Assembly (NCBI GenBank): GCA_030683195.1
Contig: JAUXQA010000061.1
Span: 1-5,315, forward strand
Direction: 5' to 3'
DNA from: Rhodoferax sp.
GTDB taxonomy: Bacteria; Pseudomonadota; Gammaproteobacteria; Burkholderiales; Burkholderiaceae_C
Length of the DNA stretch: 5,315 nucleotides
The first letter of the stretch is position 1, and every line of letters starts with the position of its first letter. The notes under the pieces are model-generated. The model had not been told where the DNA came from. It saw nothing but the letters and a program-made list of their open reading frames with translations, and searched no databases. Made by a program: the position numbers and the translations under genes. Below are positions 3,726 to 5,315 of this stretch, piece by piece.

Positions 3726-5315
3726 CTACAAGTTGTCAGTGAAGCTACGCAGCTTATCTGAACGCGAAGGGTGCTTGAGTTTACGCAGGGCCTTGGCTTC
3801 AATCTGGCGGATGCGCTCACGCGTGACATCGAATTGCTTGCCCACTTCTTCCAATGTGTGGTCGCTGGTCATCTCGATGCCAAAGCGCATGCGCAATACC
3901 TTGGCTTCACGCGGGGTGAGGCTGTCCAGAATGTCTTTGACCACGTCACGCAAACCGGCTTGCATTGCGGCTTCCATCGGTGCGGTGTTGGCGCTATCTT
4001 CAATGAAATCGCCCAAGTGCGAATCGTCGTCGTCACCAATCGGGGTTTCCATGGAGATGGGCTCTTTGGCGATCTTCATGATCTTGCGGATCTTGTCTTC
4101 CGGGATCTCCATGCGCTCTGCTAGCACGCTGGCGTCGGGTTCAAAGCCAAATTCCTGCAAATGTTGCCGACTGATACGGTTCATCTTGTTGATTGTCTCA
4201 ATCATGTGCACCGGAATGCGGATGGTTCGGGCCTGATCGGCAATAGACCGGGTGATCGCCTGTCGAATCCACCACGTCGCATATGTCGAAAATTTGTAAC
4301 CCCGTCGATACTCGAACTTGTCTACGGCCTTCATCAGGCCGATGTTGCCTTCCTGGATCAGATCCAGGAACTGCAGGCCACGGTTGGTGTACTTCTTGGC
4401 GATCGAAATGACGAGGCGCAAATTGGCCTCGATCATCTCTTTCTTTGCTGCTCGTGAAGCGTATTCGCCCGCATTCATGCGCTTGTTGATGTCTTTGAGT
4501 TGGTCCAGGGGCACCACAACTTTGGACTGAAGATCAGTCAGTTTTTGCTGCAGGTCTTGCACCGGTGGAATGTTGCGGCCCATGACCGCGCTCCACGGTT
4601 TGCCGGCAGCGGCCTGCTTTTCAATCCATTTGAGGTTGAGCAACTGGCTGGCGACTTTGTTGCCGTTTTTGTCGCGGCCGCTGAAGTCGGCGATGAAGCT
4701 TTCCTGCGAGTAGCCGCATTTGTCCACAATGATGCGTCGCAGTTCGCGCTCTTTTTTACGCACATCATCGACTTGGGAGCGAACCATGTCACACAGCTTC
4801 TCAATGGCCTTGGCCGTGAAGCGGATGGACATCAACTCTTCGCTCAGCAACTTTTGCGTCTTGACGTAGGTGGGTGTGCCGTAGCCTTCTTTTTCGTAGA
4901 TTTTGTGAATCTTGTCGTGCAGCTCCCGCATCGTGTCGAAGCGGGTCATGGCTTCACGCTTGAGCTCCTCTAGTTTCTTGGTCAGCGCCTTCGAGCCGCC
5001 TTTGCCGTCGTCGTCGTCAGCGGCATCAAACTCGTCAAAGTCTTCTTCGGCAACGTAATCGTCTGCTTCGTTGGGGTTGGAGAAACCGTCCACGATGGTG
5101 GTGATCACAACCTTGCCTTCGCGGATGTCTTCGCCCAGGCGCAAAATTTCAAAAATGGTGGCGGGGGAGGCCGAAATCGCCTCCATCATGGCCATCAGTC
5201 CGCCTTCAATGCGCTTGGCGATTTCAATTTCGCCTTCGCGGGTCAGCAGCTCCACCGTGCCCATTTCGCGCATGTACATGCGCACGGGGTCGGTGGTGCG
5301 GCCGAACTCGCTGTC
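3726..5315 (-). CDS. rpoD: RNA polymerase primary sigma factor (sigma-70), C-terminal 529 codons, 5' end outside window
   Basis: The housekeeping sigma factor directs RNA polymerase to -10/-35 promoters. The frame is open to the right edge (DSEFGRTTDP), so the N-terminal part including region 1.1 is missing from view. In visible numbering, region 1.2 is at about 9-38 (DPVRMYMREMGTVELLTREG). The long non-conserved region spans about 41-265, with an acidic run at 83-103. Region 2 is at about 290-372, with the core-binding RLVISIAKKYTNRG and LDLIQEGNIGLMKAVDKFEY, and the -10 reading helix TYATWWIRQAITR. Region 3 follows (about 373-450). Region 4 is at about 458-529, with the -35-binding helix-turn-helix TLEEVGKQFDVTRERIRQIE and the end KHPSRSDKLRSFTDNL. 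All hallmark residues are present with no frameshift. The residues from region 1.2 onward match E. coli-type RpoD closely; the acidic insert and overall style suggest Burkholderiales. A hairpin and terminator follow the TAG stop. Confidence 0.97.
   Translation of the reverse strand, partial: DSEFGRTTDPVRMYMREMGTVELLTREGEIEIAKRIEGGLMAMMEAISASPATIFEILRLGEDIREGKVVITTIVDGFSNPNEADDYVAEEDFDEFDAADDDDGKGGSKALTKKLEELKREAMTRFDTMRELHDKIHKIYEKEGYGTPTYVKTQKLLSEELMSIRFTAKAIEKLCDMVRSQVDDVRKKERELRRIIVDKCGYSQESFIADFSGRDKNGNKVASQLLNLKWIEKQAAAGKPWSAVMGRNIPPVQDLQQKLTDLQSKVVVPLDQLKDINKRMNAGEYASRAAKKEMIEANLRLVISIAKKYTNRGLQFLDLIQEGNIGLMKAVDKFEYRRGYKFSTYATWWIRQAITRSIADQARTIRIPVHMIETINKMNRISRQHLQEFGFEPDASVLAERMEIPEDKIRKIMKIAKEPISMETPIGDDDDSHLGDFIEDSANTAPMEAAMQAGLRDVVKDILDSLTPREAKVLRMRFGIEMTSDHTLEEVGKQFDVTRERIRQIEAKALRKLKHPSRSDKLRSFTDNL

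Noticed and set aside
3637..4973. Long plus-strand open frames opposite rpoD (for example 4500-4973 and 3637-4236).
   Set aside because: They are antisense to an unmistakable rpoD, lack family features, and are explained by rpoD codon composition.
1..5315. CRISPR array, rRNA, toxin-antitoxin or other named defence system.
   Set aside because: No regularly spaced repeats, rRNA sequence or matching gene pair was found; the unknown gene alone does not justify a system call.

Overview
The window looks like betaproteobacterial chromosome, most likely Burkholderiales and probably Comamonadaceae. The best evidence is the large 5'-truncated rpoD gene at the right end: its sigma-70 core is canonical, and its long acidic non-conserved region is of the kind I associate with that group. 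The family-level placement is recalled from protein style, not computed.

Right part (about 3590-5315, host backbone): rpoD runs leftward and is cut by the window edge, so its N-terminus is missing. A 12-bp hairpin sits just after its stop codon, followed by a strong terminator with T-tracts on both strands.

Middle (about 2148-3590, right end of an integrated element): a complete P4-type tyrosine recombinase gene runs leftward. Its 5' side faces a cluster of short repeats and a sequence ending ...TTTCCGCCA that resembles the 3' end of a serine tRNA gene. I read this as the element/chromosome junction next to rpoD. A 12-bp tandem repeat overlaps the likely integrase promoter.

Left part (1-2147, accessory DNA): one intact gene of unknown function (631-1632, leftward) has a TTG start set by a good Shine-Dalgarno sequence and an immediately preceding in-frame stop. 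Around it lie remains: frameshifted leftward fragments just downstream of the integrase (about 1876-2142), a frameshifted zinc-ribbon gene of a type I associate with mobile elements (about 140-449), and the last codons of an IS256-family transposase with a premature stop (1-75). The zinc-ribbon gene seems to be cut off where the IS remnant begins.

Overall this is the integrase-proximal end of a decaying genomic island or integrative element beside rpoD. The integrase would mediate integration and excision, and the 333-residue protein is the only apparently intact cargo. I see no CRISPR array, rRNA, complete tRNA or recognisable defence system. The other end of the element is not in the window.
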